NCBI GenBank assembly: GCA_033807775.1
Contig: CM066319.1
Span: forward strand, 137,380,983-137,444,982
Length of the DNA stretch: 64,000 nt
Source of the DNA: Saussurea involucrata
Taxonomy: Eukaryota > Streptophyta > Magnoliopsida > Asterales > Asteraceae
Direction: 5' to 3'
Shown: positions 34,196 through 46,460 of the stretch, piece after piece
Layout of the letters: each line of letters opens with the position of its first letter
How positions within the stretch are numbered: the stretch's first letter is position 1
Made by a program: the position numbers and the translations under genes
Notes under the pieces: generated by a model
What the model was told of the DNA's origin: nothing
The model's database searches: none
What the model saw: the letters and a program-made list of their open reading frames with translations, nothing else

Positions 34196-35330
34196 GAAGG
34201 GAAATTGCATTAAAATGGAACCAACTTTCACTTGATTCCTATTTTGGGGAACCAACTTTCAAAATCGTCGTTTAAGTGTCTGTAACAAACTTTATGTTTA
34301 TTTAAGGGTCCGGTAACCTGTTCAACAGGTTACGGTAATATTTTATGTTATCAAATGGAACCAACTTTCACTTTATTCCTATTTTGGGAAACCAACTTTC
34401 AAAATCGTTATTAAGGGGTCTGTATCAAACTTTATATTTATTTAAGGGTCTGATTAAACTATTGACCTATTAATGATAACACTTTCCAAAACTTTTATCA
34501 ACTAAACTTTCACGTCATTATTATAATTATAAATATAAATCTAAAATGCTGACATGACACAGTATTTTTTAATTGAAAACTAAATATTCACTACATGTTA
34601 TAAAATAAAAATAATTAAACGATTAAAATCGACTAAAATTTGTTTTTTCAAAAAATAATTATAAAAAATGCAATAAAAACCATTTTTGTATTTCACTTTT
34701 TTTAAATTCAAATATCAAATTAAAAATTGTTTTTATTAATGCAGTAAAAATTTAACGTGATAAAAATTAATTGATAAACTAATTTTTTGGTTTAAAAATT
34801 AATTGATGCTTGTCGGACTTATCTCAAAAGACGATGGAGGCAGAACCAAGAGAGAGGGCCAGGGTTGCGACGAAGGGAGAGAGAGGTTGTAGACAATCAC
34901 AAGTTGGAAACCTAAAGCGGGAGGGAGACCATTCGTTTTATGATTTTGATTTGCTAATATTTTAATTTTTTAATAATAATGATGATTTGGCAAAATAATA
35001 TCCATATAATATTTTTTAAATGATTTTTGCCACGTCATATCAAATATTATCGGTTACATGTTGAACAAGTTAATCAGATCTTTAAATAAATATAAAATTT
35101 GATAGAGACCCCTAAATAAAGATTTTGAAAGTTGGTTCCTTAAGATAGAAATCAGGTGAAAGTTGGTTTCACTTTTAAAATATTAATTTACTGGTTACTT
35201 GTTGAGCATGTTAACTACACCACTAAATAAACATAAAGTTTGATATAAACCACTAAACAATAATTTTAAAAGTTGGTTCCTTAAAATAGAAATAAGGTTA
35301 AAGTTTCATTTTAGTGCAATTTTGCTTTTT
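34196..35330. mobile_element. Compound inverted-repeat element upstream of the ankyrin gene
   Basis: The left arm (about 34200-34480) carries two tandem copies of a unit starting GAACCAACTTTCAC, with TTTATGTTTATTTAAG further in. The right arm (about 35080-35325) carries two copies of the reverse complement (GAAAGTTGGTTCC, CTAAATAAACATAAAG). The two arms could form a long stem. The middle is AT-rich apart from a GA-rich patch at about 34835-34930. No transposase and no clear target duplication. Confidence 0.6.
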
Positions 35331-35389
35331 TTAAATTAATTATGATTATTAAATATTTTAAATTAATTATGATTTTCTTCAAACAGTAA

Positions 35390-35603
35390 GCAGATTCTAT
35401 AAAGAGATACTGACAAATGCTTTATAACCGTGGTTAATCACCCACACACACCCCCCATCTTACCCCTGCTCTTATTCTCTCTGGCGCTCTCATTATTCAA
35501 TTTTTCTAGAGAGAGAAACTTCTCCCAATAAATAAACCACAAACAACTGGAGAAAAAAAGTCAGTCTGCGAGTGAGTTTGCTTGCTTGTTTGCTGCGCCG
35601 GAA
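35390..35603 (+). promoter_or_regulatory. Probable promoter and 5' leader of the ankyrin gene
   Basis: A TATA-like CTATAAAG (about 35397) is followed by a CT-rich leader with AGAGAGAGAAAC. The start codon context is CGGAAATGATGG. The transcription start cannot be fixed from sequence alone. Confidence 0.4.
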
Positions 35604-38600
35604 ATGATGGTGTTCGGTCACTCAGGGACCGGCGGAGGTTTCCTCCCTGGAAAACAACAGGTGTTTCCGGTGGACTACGAGGCCGACGTTTCACAACGCC
35701 TACTTCAAGCTTCCTTCTCCGGCGATCTCAAATCTGCCTTTGATTGCATTGACGATCCCTACGTCGACGTTAACTTCGTCGGCGCTGTTTCCTTGAAGGT
35801 TCGTATGGCGGAGGTTCACTGCCGTAATGAATCTGAAAATGTGGTGCAATTCGAGTACAAGAACTTCAAAACCGACGTCACTGCTTTGTTCGTCGCCGTT
35901 CATACTGGAAATACGACACTCGTCAGGAAATTACTGGTATAAAATTTTGAAACTCTGTTTCATTGACTGTGTTTATAAGTTGACCTCCGGTATTTAAGTA
36001 TATAAATCAGATCATTGCATTCCAACATTTTAAATTCCACATTAAATGCTCTTGTATGATTAAACTAATTAGGCCATGAGTAACACTACTCAATGAACCC
36101 AATGAATCCACTTGCCAGCTCAGTGCCACATTAGTTTTTCTCTTTCCTACCCTCCTTACCTAAAAGTGGAGTACCGCTAACTACTGAACCCAATTGTCAC
36201 ATCATCTTTTTTAATTCTTTTATTTATACATTTAATTATTTAACAAAATAAAAATATTTATATATTTTTAATAAATAAAAATAAGATAAATAATAAAAAT
36301 AAAAATTCATATCATTCATTAAAAAATTAAAAATTACAAAATACAAAACACTAGAAATTATGATATTTTCTAATTTTCTCTTTTCTCGCTAAAGTAGCCC
36401 TCAAAACATCTCCCGAAAGAAGGTATTGAATTTGAGAGAAATGGAAGAAAGTATGTTTTGGTTTGAAAAAATTAAGATGGTATAGGTTAATATATATAGT
36501 GTTATTAATTTGAAAAAAAAAATTAAAAAAAATTTAATTTTGTAAAATAGCCGTTTACCAACGGTATTGTTTAAAAAAATTAAAAAATAAAATTTTAATA
36601 TTGCAACGGGTTGATCGGGTTGGTGAACCCGGTAGCCGAACCCGCTTGCTACCCCGTACCCCTACCCGATGCAGCCCTCTCGAACCCGCTGGCCAACTCA
36701 GGCGAACCCGATCCCGTACCTGAGGGCGGTACGGGTGGTCTTACAATTTTGATTTCCAGGAAGCTACTTTTTGTTAGTGTTTTAGTAAAATACAGTAGGT
36801 AAGCTAAATATCCTTTGAAGATGAAAAGTTAAAGTTAATAAGGGTTCATTTGTGAATCACTGTAAAAGCTGAAAATATCTGAAGATTGAAAAAAATGTAA
36901 ACCCACATGTATACTTTGTAATATTGGTTTATATATGCATCTTTTAATATATATTTTTTTCAATGATTCACTTATGAATATGATAAGAACCAAATTTACT
37001 CAATAATTAAAAATAAAAGAAGGGTAGAAGAAACAGTAATCGGATGCTTGATTAACATGAAACTGATAGGTAACTAGCTATTCGAGAGGCTAGACTCCTC
37101 CCAAGAACAAACACAATATTTTCTCCATATCCTGTTCTCTCCTCTTTCCCTATTTATTAACATCAATGACCTAATCAATATCATAATTAACCTCTCTAAA
37201 TAATGCAACTTATTAATTGCTTATTAATTTGGCTTGTGCTAGGGTTAGTGCCAGAATATTTCCTTAACCTTCCTCTTCTAGTGATATTTAGCCTTCTTAT
37301 TTTAACTTCTCACTATAATACTATTTCGTTGAACTACATCTTGCGTTGGTAAATATATAGAACAATGGCAGCGAGTTAAACGATTTTGGGCTAGAATTAT
37401 GTTCGAAAAGTATCAGCTGTTTGTACAACATTTAAGAAACAATGGCTGACGTTTTTGTGGCTCCATTGATGATTATTCGTGTAATCTAAGCTTGTATTCT
37501 AGTATTAGATCAAAATTGAAAGTGGGTGCACATTTTCGGTGAGTGATTAGTCATAAGTTTATTTTTACACTTGTCTCTCACTCTCTTATAATCCAAAAAA
37601 CTGAATCCTTCTTACTTGATTTCAGCCTTGTACTTTGTTTTCTTATGTTCTTTTAATTTTGAACACTCAGCACTTTTGATATGCAAATCGAAATAGCCAA
37701 TGCATAAATTGTACTTCATAGCTTGAAATTGGTAGTTTAAGGGTTTTTGAAAATGTTAACATATATCCTTGAAGGTGAACCCATAAATTAGAAGCTAACA
37801 CAAACTGATTAAGCCTTGATTAGCTAATCTCACATATTATGGGATCAAATGGTGTTCATAAGTGGTATTTTGCACGTATTTGTGAGGTGAGCCAGTGAAG
37901 TGATGAAAACGAGAATGCTTTTCCTGATGTGAAAGTAGATAAGCAAGGTCGAATCAATTTGTATCAGCTTCTAATTTATAGTTTCACCTTCAAGGATATG
38001 TGTTAACATTTTCAAACCATTACCTGAAAGCTTAAACTAGCATTTAACAATTTCAAGTTATAGGTGGAAAATTTGCAGGTCAATTGGAGTTTATAAGTGG
38101 TATTTTGCACCTATAACAGGCTACACCGCAAATTCCTTGTTTTCTTGTTTTCATCAACATCGATTTTATGCTCTCAATACCAACAAGTATAGATATTTTT
38201 AAGGTATACATAGGCTTCGATGCATCTGTGACTTAAAACACAGAAATATGATGTCTACCTTTTTATGGTTATTTGGGTCCATGTTATAATCTATTGTTAA
38301 TATGCCTTTGATGTTTCAACCAGAGAAAGTCTTAGATCTGATTTAGTTCAATAGTTATAGGTGGGCTTTGACTTATAGCACACATTTACGCAATTTAACA
38401 CTAATCTCACTCGTTTCCGATTCAAACTAGTTGGGAGCACCGTTCTAAAAGGCTCTCCGCGACAACCGATGTGGCACGTCGTGGCTCAAGGCTCGTATCC
38501 GATGCCAAGTTAAGCCAGCGGAAAGCCATGCCCCAACTTACAGTTTCTGTAACACGATGTTTTTTTAAACCTTTTTAGTGTTTTACTAAGTATATAACCT

Positions 38601-41600
38601 AGCTTAAATTTTTTTAATATCATTGATTATTGGATAATTGTATAAAACTATATAATTATATATGATATATAGATTTACCATCATAAATCATACAGCTTTG
38701 AACCAAATTAAATTATGCTATGTGGTTTTTTAAATAAATGTTTATTATTTATCAAACCGACATGCATCTTTTTTAAATTCTTATAAACATTTCTATATTG
38801 ATATTTAATCCACCGACTCCCTAATTCAATGAACAAGATTAGAGTTTACACGTGTTCGGAAGATCCATCTTTCTCATGGAAATCCATGTGATTTGTGACC
38901 CTGAACATTCAAATATGTGGACGTGCATGTATCTAGGTAACAGTGAGGCCCATTCTATGCCGTCTCTACTCTTTAACTCCTGGTCAGCATATTCACAGCA
39001 ACACCTTTCATGGGCTCACTGATAGTCCCATGCTATAATGTCCATCACATCAGTAACTCGCTCCCCATCTTTTGTCTGTGTGTGGCCATGCCCACCTGGA
39101 CTTAAGGAAGCATCCCTATGTACTGTCCATGTATATGTTATATATAAATGCTTACCGGGTAAGTACTGCTTACCAATACTATTTACGAGTATGACATGGA
39201 CCAAAATCTTACCCATTAAGAGGCATAATAAGGAACGAGAGTCGTACCCGTTAAGTGAGAAAAAAGACTCTTACCCGGTAAGCGCTGCTTACCAACAATC
39301 CATTTTTATGGCCGACATGATAAGATAAGTAAGGGTAATTTCTCTTGCCGATAAGTACTTATCAAAGTTGAGTGCTGCTTACCAACAATCCATTTTTATG
39401 GCCGACATGATAAGATAAGTAAGGGTAATTTCGCTTGCCGATAACTATAAGTACTTATCAAAGTTAGCATTTGGTAACGACCCCTAAAATAGCCATTCCC
39501 GGAGTCCTCAATTCATTTTATAGCCAGATTTCTATATAAATAGTCAAGATTCTGCAAGTAATTTTGCAATTTTCGAAATCTACTCTTTATGAATTCAATA
39601 TTCATAAAGTAACACTTTAGCAAGTTGATAAATTGTACTTGCGAAATGTTGACGTGGCAAGTAGCAGTTTAGCAAGTTGCGTAAGTGGTATTTCGCAAGC
39701 GTAGCACTTTAGCAACTTGCGAAATTGCTACTTTATGAATATGGTATTCATTCGCAAGTTGCTAAAGTGCTACTTGTGAAATCTTAGCTATTTCGGTTAA
39801 TTACGTAGAAAAGCGACTATAAAGTGAATTGGAGGATCAAAAATGGCTATTTTGGACTGTTTTGCTACAAATAAACTATTGATCTGGGCTTGCATGTTAA
39901 GCATAAATAAAAAAAAAAGAATAAAAGAATACTATGCTTCCCAAGTGGGTTCTTATTTGTCCATTATGCAAAATGACAAGGGTTTTTTGATCTTTTTTTT
40001 GGTAAATGACAGAACCGTGGAGCCGATGTGAATCATAAACTATTTAGAGGCTTTTCGATGACAGCAGCAGTAAGGGAGGGCCATGTTGAGATCTTTGAGA
40101 TCTTAATCAAGGCTGGTGCTTCTCAGCCTTGTTGCGAGGAAGCTCTACTAGAGGCCAGCTGTCATGGGCGCGGTGGAAAATATATCGAGTTGTTAATGGC
40201 TTCTGATATGATACGGCCCCATATCGCTGTGCATGCTCTTGTCACAGCATGCTGCAGGGGATTTATAGATGTGGTGGATGTCCTCTTGAAGGTAAAACAT
40301 CAGTATGTCGGTTGTTGAGTAATAGTTGTTCATCAGAAGGTTTTGATAATTGAAGCATCTTCTTTATTACAGTATATGGATTATTAGATTAACATTCTAA
40401 AATCCAGCCACACTAGTTTATCTTGAAAACGAATTGCAAGATTTCCCCCTATAGTTTTTTTATAATCATGCAACGTAGGGGTCGGTTCAAATAAGAAGGC
40501 TAAATATCGTGAGAATGTAAGAAATGATGGTTAAAATTGGAAAAAAATTATTTGAAGATGTAGAGGGTCAGGTTTTTAAAAAGCTAGCTTATAAGCTGGG
40601 TATTAACCAAACTGAACTTTTTCATTAAACTTAAATGGGCAAATTTGCATATTTTTCTCCATTGATTTCAATACTGAATATATCCAATCTCTAACATGAT
40701 TCTGTTTTGTAATAACAGTGTGGTGTAGATGTAAATGCATCTGCCAGAGTGTTGCTCTGCTCATCTAAGCCTTCTCTCCATACAAATATCAACTGCACAC
40801 CCCTTGTGGCAGCCGTTGTTAGTCGACAAGTTGCTGTTGTTCGCCTGCTGTTGCAGGTAGCCTTCTAATCCAATTGGAATCATATAAGACCAGCCTGTTT
40901 GTTTTGTTTTCGTGAGACCACAAAATAACACACAGCAAAACAACGTGAAGGTACAAAAAGACACCAAACCTTGACAGCAAAAACACCGTGAAAGTTTGTT
41001 TTTGTACTTTGACAGTGTTTTTGCTAATAAGGTTCAGTGTGTGTTTTTGTACCGTCACAGCTGGACTCACGAGAACCCAACCCTATAATCCAATTCATGA
41101 GTATGACATAAAATACGATTACCGGTGATTTATGCCTTAATAAATTGATATCATGTCATAACATATTCCCAAAAGTCGCATTGACGGATTACTGGGGACT
41201 TGTAGTATATTTGTTAGAACAATACAGCTGGAGTTTTGGAGCCATTGATATTTGTACGACACTTGCATCATAATGGGTGGCACCAGAAATTGCGTTTGTC
41301 CACTAGTTGGTTGTTGGTATTCAGAACTGTTTAATATCCTTATCCTTCACCATGGTAGATGTTATTCTACTCCACTTCACTAGGAATTGGATAAACGAAA
41401 ATGTCGAATAAATTCATTAATGACTGGTCCGGTCCGGTCCGGTCCGGTCCGGTCCTTTCAACCAAAAACAAAATGGCTTAACTAGACTTTGACACTTTCT
41501 CTTCTTCAATATATGTTGGAATCAAACATGGAACATATAAACCAATTTGAGCTCTGATTATTTGTGTTTTGAGATGTTATTTATGGAAGTGACTCGGATC

Positions 41601-43650
41601 ACAAAAAATGAAAAACCAAGGAACACCCCTAATATTAGTGGACAAATGAAGGGCTATTAAATTGTTATTCAGTTTTTCATTTTTTTTAATTTGGGGACCT
41701 TTGCTCTAACAGTTTCCTCAAAATCTTCTCCAAAATGGAGAAAATACGAGAGAGAAGATGAAAATCTTCAAATTTAGAGATTTCTCCAAAAATGATTTTT
41801 TATTATTTCTATCAATGAATGTACCTGAATTTTTTTATAACTTGTATTGAATATTTTAATAATATAATTAATTGTCTAATCTTTAAAATAAATAATCTGT
41901 TGTTGGAGATGAAGATAATTTATTTTTGAAGATTTCACTTTTTACTGGAGTATCTATTAAAGATATTCTGCTTGCCACATTTAATTTATAAATACTAATT
42001 TCAAGCAGCCTAAGCCCCTTTTTAATTATGTACATTTATCTGCCTACACAATCATGGAACTCACATAGCGTGTTTTCTTGTTCTATTTTTCTGTTTTTTT
42101 TAACACCAAAGGCTGGGGCCGATACCAACATCAAGGTTCAACTAGGAGCTTGGTCTTGGGATATGGGCTCAGGTGACGAGTTTCGGGTCGGAGCTGGACT
42201 TGCCGAGCCGTACGCCATCACTTGGTGTGCGGTGGAGTACTTTGAAGCCACTGGCGCCATCTTGCAAATGTTACTCCAACACATCTCCATCGACGCGTGT
42301 CACAATTCTAGAACCCTCCTACATCACGCCGTCCTTTGTGGTAACACATCAGCCGTCAAAACGCTACTAAAATGTGGGTCCGACATCGAATACCCATTCA
42401 AAACCACCCAAAAGAACGAAACCCGACCCGTACACATGGCTGCCCGACTTGGATTACCATCGATTCTACAGCACCTGATAGAATCGGGGTGTGATGTTAA
42501 TTCAAGAACCAAAAACAATGGCGAAACTGCTCAAATGATTTGTGCCAAGTATAAACGCGAAGAGTGTCTCCGAGTCTTGACCGCAGCCGGTGCGGACCTA
42601 GGTTCGATCAGCTCGGCAGGTCAGTCCGCATGGTCCATTGCCGAGTCGAACCGCTGGTCTCTCGGCTTTCAACAAGCGGTGTTGGACGTTATTCGAGCCG
42701 GAACAATCCCCACATCCAGTAATCCTTGGGTTTTTTCCCCTCTAATGTTGGTAGCTCATTCGGGAGATCTACACGCCTTGAAAACTCTAATTGTTCGAAA
42801 AGAAATTAACCTCGACGAACAAGACGAGAAGGGTTTTTCAGCGGTTATGGTGACTGCAATGAGAGGTCATATCGAAGCGTTCCGGCTTCTCGTCTATGCT
42901 GGATGTGATGTGAAGCTTACTAATAATGCCGGCGAGACCGCCATTTTGCTATCGAAAATGAACGAGAATTCCGATATGTTCGAGAAGGTGATGATCGAAT
43001 TCACCCTCGAAAAAGGTAACCAAAACGCCAGAGGGTTTTACCCCCTACATTACGCCGCTCGGCATGGCGACTTGCACGCGGTCAAACTGTTGGTCAACAG
43101 AGGGTACGACGTAAACATTCCGGACGGGGATGAACACACACCGCTCATGTTAGCGGCAAGAGAAGGGAATTCGCAAATGTGCAAAGTATTAATTTCGTAC
43201 GGTTCCCTTTGCGATTTCAAGAATTCGAAAGGGGAAACCGCACTGTTGCTTGCGAGAAAGCACACGGAGAAGGAGGCGGAATGCGTGATATTGGACGAGC
43301 TTGCGAGGATGCTGGTTCTTGGTGGGGGCGAGGTATTGAAGCATACCAAGGGAGGGAGAGGATGTTCACATAGGAAATCGTTGAAAATGATCGTGAGTGG
43401 AGTCTTAAGATGGGGGAATTCGCGACGGAGAAATGTGGTTTGCGAGGATGCTCGGGTGGGACCGAGTGCGAGTTTCGAAAGATGTCGGAAGAAGAAAGGT
43501 GATGCCGACGGGGGCGGCGTTTTCCGCGTGGTGACTGTGAAGAACAAAGAGGTGCATTTTGTGTGTGACGGTGGGTTCGAAATGGCGGAGCTGTGGGTGA
43601 GGGGGATAAAGATAGTGACGAGAGAAGCTCAGAAACAAAAAAAAGATTAG
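35604..43650 (+). CDS. Ankyrin-repeat protein, four exons, 762 residues
   Basis: Exons 35604-35936, 40013-40291, 40719-40856 and 42112-43650. All introns are GT-AG and phase 0, and total coding length is 2,289 bases. The start is the first in-frame ATG (MMVFGHSGTGGGF), with the conserved VDYEADVSQRLLQASFSGDL close behind. Ankyrin repeats run from about residue 45 to 650. Clear ones are TALFVAVHTGNTTLVRKLL (split by intron 1), TPLVAAVVSRQVAVVRLLL (end of exon 3), HHAVLCGNTSAVKTLLKCG and TPLMLAAREGNSQMCKVLI. The C-terminal 110 residues are not ankyrin. They are basic (RRRNVVCED) and end in a conserved-looking tail (EVHFVCDGGFEMAELWVRG). No membrane segment or signal peptide is evident. Length and architecture match a conserved, poorly characterised plant ankyrin family, probably a cytosolic or nuclear scaffold. 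Intron 1 (4,076 bp) and intron 3 (1,255 bp) are full of repeats. Confidence 0.88.
36072..36744. mobile_element. Non-autonomous TIR element in intron 1
   Basis: Left end GGCCATGAGTAACACTACTC. The right end on the opposite strand is GTAAGACCACCCGTACCGCC, which lacks the first bases. The interior is AT-rich with AAAATAGCCGTTTACCAACGG (36544-36564), a motif common in PIF/Harbinger-derived plant elements. A GC-rich block with repeated GAACCCG words lies at 36605-36735. Confidence 0.4.
37717..38066. mobile_element. Inverted-repeat element (MITE-like) in intron 1
   Basis: The left arm (37717-37801) and right arm (37966-38066) are imperfect reverse complements sharing TAGCTTGAAATTG, GAAAATGTTAACA and ATCCTTGAAGGTGAA. 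The loop is about 165 bp. A direct repeat, AAGTGGTATTTTGCAC, occurs in the loop (37860) and after the right arm (38096). Confidence 0.6.
39284..39470. repeat. Two-copy tandem duplication, 90-bp period, intron 1
   Basis: The unit starting GCTGCTTACCAACAATCCAT at 39284 repeats at 39374. The second copy has a 7-base insertion (ACTATAA). Related TTACCSGGTAAG words lie just upstream at 39150-39280. Confidence 0.85.
39480..39857. mobile_element. MITE with long inverted repeats, just before exon 2
   Basis: The left end CCCCTAAAATAGCCATT...TTTATAGCCAG (to about 39528) is mirrored on the right by the reverse complement AGTCCAAAATAGCCATT...TTTATAGTCGC. The interior is itself palindromic around TTGCGAAATTGCTACTTTATGAAT. 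It ends about 155 bp before the exon 2 acceptor. Confidence 0.65.
40908..41075. repeat. Imperfect hairpin in intron 3 of the ankyrin gene
   Basis: The ends CGTGAG and CTCACG enclose arms sharing GGTACAAAAA, ACCTT and GCAAAAACAC in inverse orientation, centred near 40990. It could be a small MITE. Confidence 0.5.
41426..41455. repeat. (GGTCC)6 microsatellite
   Basis: Six perfect copies of GGTCC in intron 3 of the ankyrin gene. Confidence 0.95.
41690..41960. mobile_element. Degraded MITE of family A (copy 2), intron 3
   Basis: It shares CAAAATCTTCTCCAAAATGG and GATTTCTCCAAAAAT with the opposite strand of 54179-54611, and AATATTTTAATAATATAATT with 7302-7658. The terminal repeats are eroded. 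Confidence 0.55.
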
Positions 43651-44648
43651 AGGTAGCATTTTTTTTGGGCATTGCATAAAAATGCAACGTACTTTGTTCT
43701 GATTCTCATCTTGGGTAATATGTTTCCAAATCTTTCATTTTGGTACTTGAGATGTACATTTTATATACCAAAATGAAGCTTTTGGAAGTAAATTATCCAA
43801 AATAAGAATCAGACCGAAGTAAATTGTAACTTATTTTTCCTTCTTTTTTCAGGATGGCCCTAAGGCTTTTGTATGTGTAGATATGGTACCATGAACATGG
43901 AATACTTCATCTCGAAGTATTATTTTCTATCAAAATAAGGGTGTATTTGGTATGCGAAACAATAGAGAGCCGAGAACACAACAACAGATAAACACTTGTC
44001 CCACAAATGGTGCGACACTTGTACTTGAATTGGACATGATTGAGTGGGGTAAAAATACATTTGTGGTAACACCAATATAGATGGGAAAAAATTCATGAAG
44101 ATAATAAAAATTTAGTAAATTACTAAACTATCCATATGAAATTACCCTCTACCCCAATCAAATGATCCTCCTAAGGGGATCGGAAGTCAATAACATCAAA
44201 CTATCCTCCTAAGCTCTCTTTTTGTTTCAAATGATCTCCATTTTCTTAGCTTAGCTTAACCAGCTAGTGAAATCATTGATCCATTTTATGTAATTGGATC
44301 ACAAGAGAATATGAGGTTGTCCCATCCACGTTCCAACAAAGTAGAGATGGGCCTATAATTTTTGACATCATTTGATTATAAGAAACAAATATATGGATAT
44401 TTTTCATAAATTCAATATTGGTACATGATTAGTTCCCTGTTGTTGTTCTGCTTTTGAGTATTTTTTTTCTTTTCTTTTCTTTTTCAAACATAATAAATCT
44501 GAAATTGAAAGCTAAAAACTAAGAAACTATCACAAACATGACTCAAAATCGGGTATGAGGTGGAAAAAAGATCTTACAAACCAACCCTATCAAGAGGAAC
44601 TTGTGTCTTCATTGTAGTTTAATATATACATATATATATATATATATA
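43651..44648. other. Intergenic DNA after the ankyrin gene
   Basis: It holds the probable 3' UTR and AT-rich sequence. I see no ORF and no repeat boundary apart from a TA run at its right end (44620-44648). Confidence 0.5.
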
Positions 44649-45435
44649 GCCTTAGGTTCAAATGAGAAGTGCTAAATATTTGAGAAGTAGAGAAGTAATC
44701 TTGGCCATTTATTCGGTCAAAATCGGTTATAATTGGTCAAAAGTTGCGGCTTTGACTGGTCAAAAGTTGCGGCTGTTCCAAAAATAGAAGGACAATTTCG
44801 TAACTTTTACAAAAAACACGGGACGAATTCATATATGAATATGTGTGATCACATATGAACTATACGTTCATATATGAACCTTTGTAATTCACATATGAAC
44901 TCTTTATAACTAATTCATATATGAATCTTATGATTCATACATGAACCTTTGTGTTTCATATATGAAACTAATTAACTTTAGGTTCATATATGAATTAGTT
45001 GAACCAATTAACTGATTCATATATGAACCTTTGTGTTCATATATGAACCTTTGTGTTCATATATGAACCTTTGTGATTCATATATGAAACTAATTAATTG
45101 ATTCATATATGAACCTTTGTGATTCATATATGAATTTTTTTAACTAATTCTCATATGAATAAATTAACTGATTCGTATATGAATCACAAAGGTTCATATA
45201 TTAATTAGTTAAAATGAGTTTATATGTGAATTACAAAGGTTCATATATGAACACAAGGGTTCATATATAAACTCGTCCCGCGTATTTTTTACGAAACTAC
45301 ACCTCTATCTTGTGCAGACCACGCGAGAAATTATCCTCTGCTTCTCGGTCAAAGCCGCCGATCTTGACCGAATGAATGACTAAGATCACTTCTTTATTTT
45401 CTCAAATATTTAGCACTTCTCATTTGAACCTTTCC
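44649..45435. mobile_element. Fold-back element with CATATATG palindrome core
   Basis: About 70-bp inverted ends: GGTTCAAATGAGAAGTGC on the left (44655) and the same sequence inverted on the right (ends about 45429). Both ends carry the words AAATATTTGAGAA and TTCGGTCAA. The core (44835-45275) is a tandem series of TTCATATATGAA palindromes with CCTTTGTG spacers, in both orientations. TA runs lie on both outer sides, so it probably inserted into a TA microsatellite. No ORF. Confidence 0.75.

Positions 45436-45475
<40 letters not shown>
45436..45475. repeat. (TA)n(GA)n microsatellite
   Basis: TA repeats to about 45453 pass directly into GA repeats to 45475. Confidence 0.95.
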
Positions 45476-45685
45476 GCTCCGTAAAATGCAAACCTTGCAT
45501 TTGTTACACACCTTACAAACCACAGTGTGCATATATGAACAATGTGCATATGCATACGTGCAAGAATATACATATAATGGACATACATTCATATGGGATA
45601 ATGCATATATGCATCTCAGATTATGTATATATGCAAATTGGTTTGTAAGGGTGCAACAAATACATGGTTTATATTTGATTTGTAC
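45476..45685. mobile_element. Second fold-back element, GCATATATGC core
   Basis: The left arm (GCATTTGTTACACACCTTACAAACCA, about 45497-45522) is matched inverted at 45633-45660 (TGGTTTGTAAGGGTGCAACAAA). The core repeats GCATATATG and CATATG words. A TA run follows (45682-45709). Confidence 0.6.
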
Positions 45686-45709
45686 CATATATATATATAT
45701 ATATATATT

Positions 45710-46457
45710 GGTACACAACAAATTGATATGACGACACTTTTCATGACCTATAATTTTTTACACCAAAAGTGGCACGTGCCATCGTATGGTCCAAGTTGGG
45801 TCCGCCCCTGCAACAAGGCTCGGTTGGTTGAATACATATATATAGGGGCTTCTTTTGAGAAGCTATGGAATTGTGATAACCTTAAGAACTAGTGCATCAC
45901 GTGCTATTTCATGACTTTTTTGCATCTAATACTATGATTTAGAATATTAATTAACATATATTTGTCTCACAATGTGTTTGCTTTACATGTACTCAGTTCA
46001 CAATCATATTTTTTACGTGTTTGTGAAACAAAAAATACACATAAAAAAGTTTCACATTGTGAAACAAATACATATGAAACAATCACATTGTAAAACAAAT
46101 ATATGTTAATCAATACATTAAATATTATTTTTACATGAGAAAAGATAATGTGAAACAAAATCGTAAGGTAAAAAGTTTCCACGGATCTCACAAATTCTAG
46201 AGTTCTCAAATGATTAAGCATCTATATATAATGAATGTAATAACAACATTACGTCATAAATCTTATTATTATAGCTTCATTTTTTCTTGTTACAACAATA
46301 TATTTTAAAATTGTTTTTTTATTAAAACATTGTATTTTGAAAAATCTATTCATTACAACTGACAACTAATCATCTTACAATTAGATAAATTGTTATTGTT
46401 GTAAAAATTGAGAACTCTTAAATACAACAACTTTTCAACAAACCCAAACTATAAAGC
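45710..46457. other. AT-rich intergenic DNA
   Basis: At 45712-45760, ACAACAAATTG...CACTTTTCATGACC resembles 33485-33515, so a piece of the same dispersed repeat is probably present. No gene is seen. Confidence 0.45.
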
Positions 46458-46460
46458 TAA

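Noticed and set aside
43050..43687. Long minus-strand ORFs of 90-165 codons
   Set aside because: They are shadows of ankyrin exon 4, which is strongly coding on the plus strand.
44835..45275. CRISPR-like array of repeats and spacers
   Set aside because: It is plant DNA, the repeats are palindromes of unequal spacing in both orientations, and they sit between transposon TIRs.
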